This document shows positions 5,083 through 6,372 of a stretch of 6,372 nucleotides of DNA, one piece after another. The notes beneath the pieces are model-generated. The model searched no databases and had not been told where the DNA came from. It saw only the letters and a program-made list of their open reading frames with translations. How positions within the stretch are numbered: position 1 is the stretch's first letter; the number at the start of each line of letters is the position of its first letter. The DNA is from Pseudomonadota bacterium (GTDB taxonomy: Bacteria; Pseudomonadota; Alphaproteobacteria; Rhizobiales; Phreatobacteraceae), in contig JAEZGJ010000010.1 in NCBI GenBank assembly GCA_023416965.1, positions 1-6,372 of the forward strand. Reading direction: 5' to 3'. The position numbers and the translations under genes were made by a program.

Positions 5083-6372
5083 CTACTCCGGAGCGTGCGG
5101 CGTCGCATTGCCATTGGCGAGCCACAGATCCCAGTCGGCGCCGTTGAGATGGCCTTCGGCGAATACCCGCCGTTCCGGCGTCGCGTCTTCCGGACGCCCG
5201 ATCTGGCCGCAACCGGTCACGCCCTTGTCGATCGCATAGCGGCGCGGATCGACATAGGCGGAAAACCAGCTCGACAACTGGCCGCGCATGGCCTCGACCA
5301 TGTCGCTGAGCGCCGGATCGTGAATACGGTTGTCGCGCTCGTCCGGATCGTTGAGCAGGTCGAACAGCTCGTGCGGGCCTTCGGGATGGCGATGGACATA
5401 TTTCCACTCCGTGGTCCGTACCATGCGAACCGGGCCATATTCGTCATAGACCACGATGCCTTCACGTTCGGGCAGCGGATTTCCGGCAAAGGCCGTGGCA
5501 AAGCTTCGCCCCGGCTTGGCCACGTCACCGGGCTCGACCAGCCCGACATGTTCAAGCAGCGTGGGGAAGACGTCGTATCCGCTGAGCAGGGCAGGGGACA
5601 CCAGCCCTGAGCCAATCCGGCCCGGCTGGGACATGATGCAGGGCACGCGGATCGACGTGTCGTACATGTTGGGCGGGCTGGTGCCGTTGCCCTTGCCCCA
5701 GATGCCGTGATGGCCGCAGTTCATGCCGTTGTCGCCCAGGAACACCACCAGGGTCGATTCGGTCAGCCCCTGGCGCTCGACCTCGTCGATGACCCGGCCG
5801 ATCGCCGCGTCCATGGCCGTCACCGCGGCGAAATAGCCGATGAGGCTCGCCCGCCGCTGCTGCAGCCCCTTGGCCACCGCTGCATTGCCGCCGGCGAAAT
5901 CGGGATGCGGCGGCTCGTCCGGGCAGGTCTCGAAGGCGCAATCCTCGTAGAGGTCGGTGAACTCCTTCGGATGGGAATCGATCCACGGATAATGCGGCGC
6001 GGTAAAATTGAGGCTGAGCCAGAACGGCTCCGGCCGCTGGGCCTCGCCGGCGACGAAGTCCACCGCCCGGCCGGAAAGATCGTCGGTGATGTACTCCTTG
6101 ACGGTGACGGGCCGATCGCCGTCCACCATCGGCGCCCCGTAATAGGGACCCATCCCGGCCTGGTGCGCATACCACTTGACGTGATTGGGACGGGGCACAT
6201 CGCTTGCGCCGAGATGCCACTTGCCGATCAGGCCGCAGCGATAGCCGTTGTCATGGAACGTGTCGGTGAGAAGACGCTGGCCGGCGAGATAATCGATCCG
6301 GCTGTCGCCCATGCTGCCGACACGAATCCAGTCCTGAACGCCGTGCCTCGACGGGATGTCTCCGGTCAGGAT
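5083..6372 (-). CDS. Type I sulfatase (arylsulfatase-like), 5' end beyond the window
   Basis: The minus-strand frame is open from the window edge (6372) to TAG at 5083-5085, giving 429 residues without the N terminus. The first visible residues, ILTGDIPSRHGVQDW, are the stretch that normally follows the formylglycine motif C/S-x-P-S-R, so the catalytic residue should lie just outside the window. Visible family motifs, numbered from the edge, are GLIGKWHLG (47-55, Lys51 and His53), NFTAPHYPW (122-130, His127), VFLGDNG (210-216, metal-binding Asp214 and Asn215) and the downstream GKG lysine at 227. The C-terminal part carries WKYVHRHPEGPHELFDLLNDPDERDN (323-348), the usual Y/L-x-L/F-DL-x-DP-x-E element. 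It would hydrolyse a sulfate ester or sulfamate; the substrate is not evident, though a sulfated glycan is plausible beside polysaccharide genes. The Met at 6310-6312 is internal and should not be taken as the start. Confidence 0.92.
   Translation of the reverse strand: MLTGDIPSRHGVQDWIRVGSMGDSRIDYLAGQRLLTDTFHDNGYRCGLIGKWHLGASDVPRPNHVKWYAHQAGMGPYYGAPMVDGDRPVTVKEYITDDLSGRAVDFVAGEAQRPEPFWLSLNFTAPHYPWIDSHPKEFTDLYEDCAFETCPDEPPHPDFAGGNAAVAKGLQQRRASLIGYFAAVTAMDAAIGRVIDEVERQGLTESTLVVFLGDNGMNCGHHGIWGKGNGTSPPNMYDTSIRVPCIMSQPGRIGSGLVSPALLSGYDVFPTLLEHVGLVEPGDVAKPGRSFATAFAGNPLPEREGIVVYDEYGPVRMVRTTEWKYVHRHPEGPHELFDLLNDPDERDNRIHDPALSDMVEAMRGQLSSWFSAYVDPRRYAIDKGVTGCGQIGRPEDATPERRVFAEGHLNGADWDLWLANGNATPHAPE

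Noticed and set aside
6310..6312. ATG as the start codon of the sulfatase.
   Set aside because: The frame continues upstream to the window edge with the conserved LTG-x-x-PSRHGV stretch, so this Met is internal.
1..6372. CRISPR arrays, tRNA or rRNA genes, insertion-sequence ends or attachment sites.
   Set aside because: No spaced direct repeats, cloverleaf-like sequence, transposase frame or terminal inverted repeats were seen on either strand.

Overview
This window carries part of a high-GC polysaccharide assembly and export locus on the plus strand. It is followed by a convergent Crp/Fnr-type regulator and a truncated sulfatase gene on the minus strand. The GC-rich, C/G-ending codon use and the outer-membrane export protein with a long helical hairpin (rhizobial ExoF style) suggest an alphaproteobacterium, probably of the Hyphomicrobiales. 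That assignment is inference, because no marker gene is present.

Layout: bases 1-215 hold the last 70 codons of a membrane protein, plausibly a Wzy/O-antigen-ligase-type polymerase. A 262-bp, less GC-rich leader (216-477) precedes an OPX-type polysaccharide export protein (478-1851). After a 100-bp gap comes a Wzz/GumC/ExoP-type chain-length determinant without a kinase domain (1952-3427). A separate P-loop protein of the CpsD/CapB bacterial tyrosine kinase family follows 41 bp later (3469-4266). Only 39 bp separate its end from the end of the convergent Crp/Fnr regulator (4306-4995, minus). Upstream of the regulator on the same strand lies a type I sulfatase (5083 to beyond the window edge, minus).

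The plus-strand genes fit a Wzx/Wzy-dependent pathway. The polymerase would extend the glycan in the periplasm. The inner-membrane polysaccharide co-polymerase (PCP) and its cytoplasmic kinase-like partner would set length and activity. The export protein would carry the chain through the outer membrane. PCP and kinase are encoded as two proteins rather than one ExoP-like fusion.

The main oddity is the kinase-like protein. Its Walker A lysine is replaced by valine, the second acidic residue of the Walker A' motif is Asn, and it has no C-terminal tyrosine cluster. It looks like a pseudokinase or a diverged ATPase. Other points worth checking are an EcfG-like (general stress response) promoter candidate in front of the PCP gene, a 12-bp tandem repeat just after the export protein's signal peptide, a candidate leader peptide with a strong ribosome binding site, an efflux-adaptor-like hairpin inside the export protein, and a possible leaderless promoter for the regulator.
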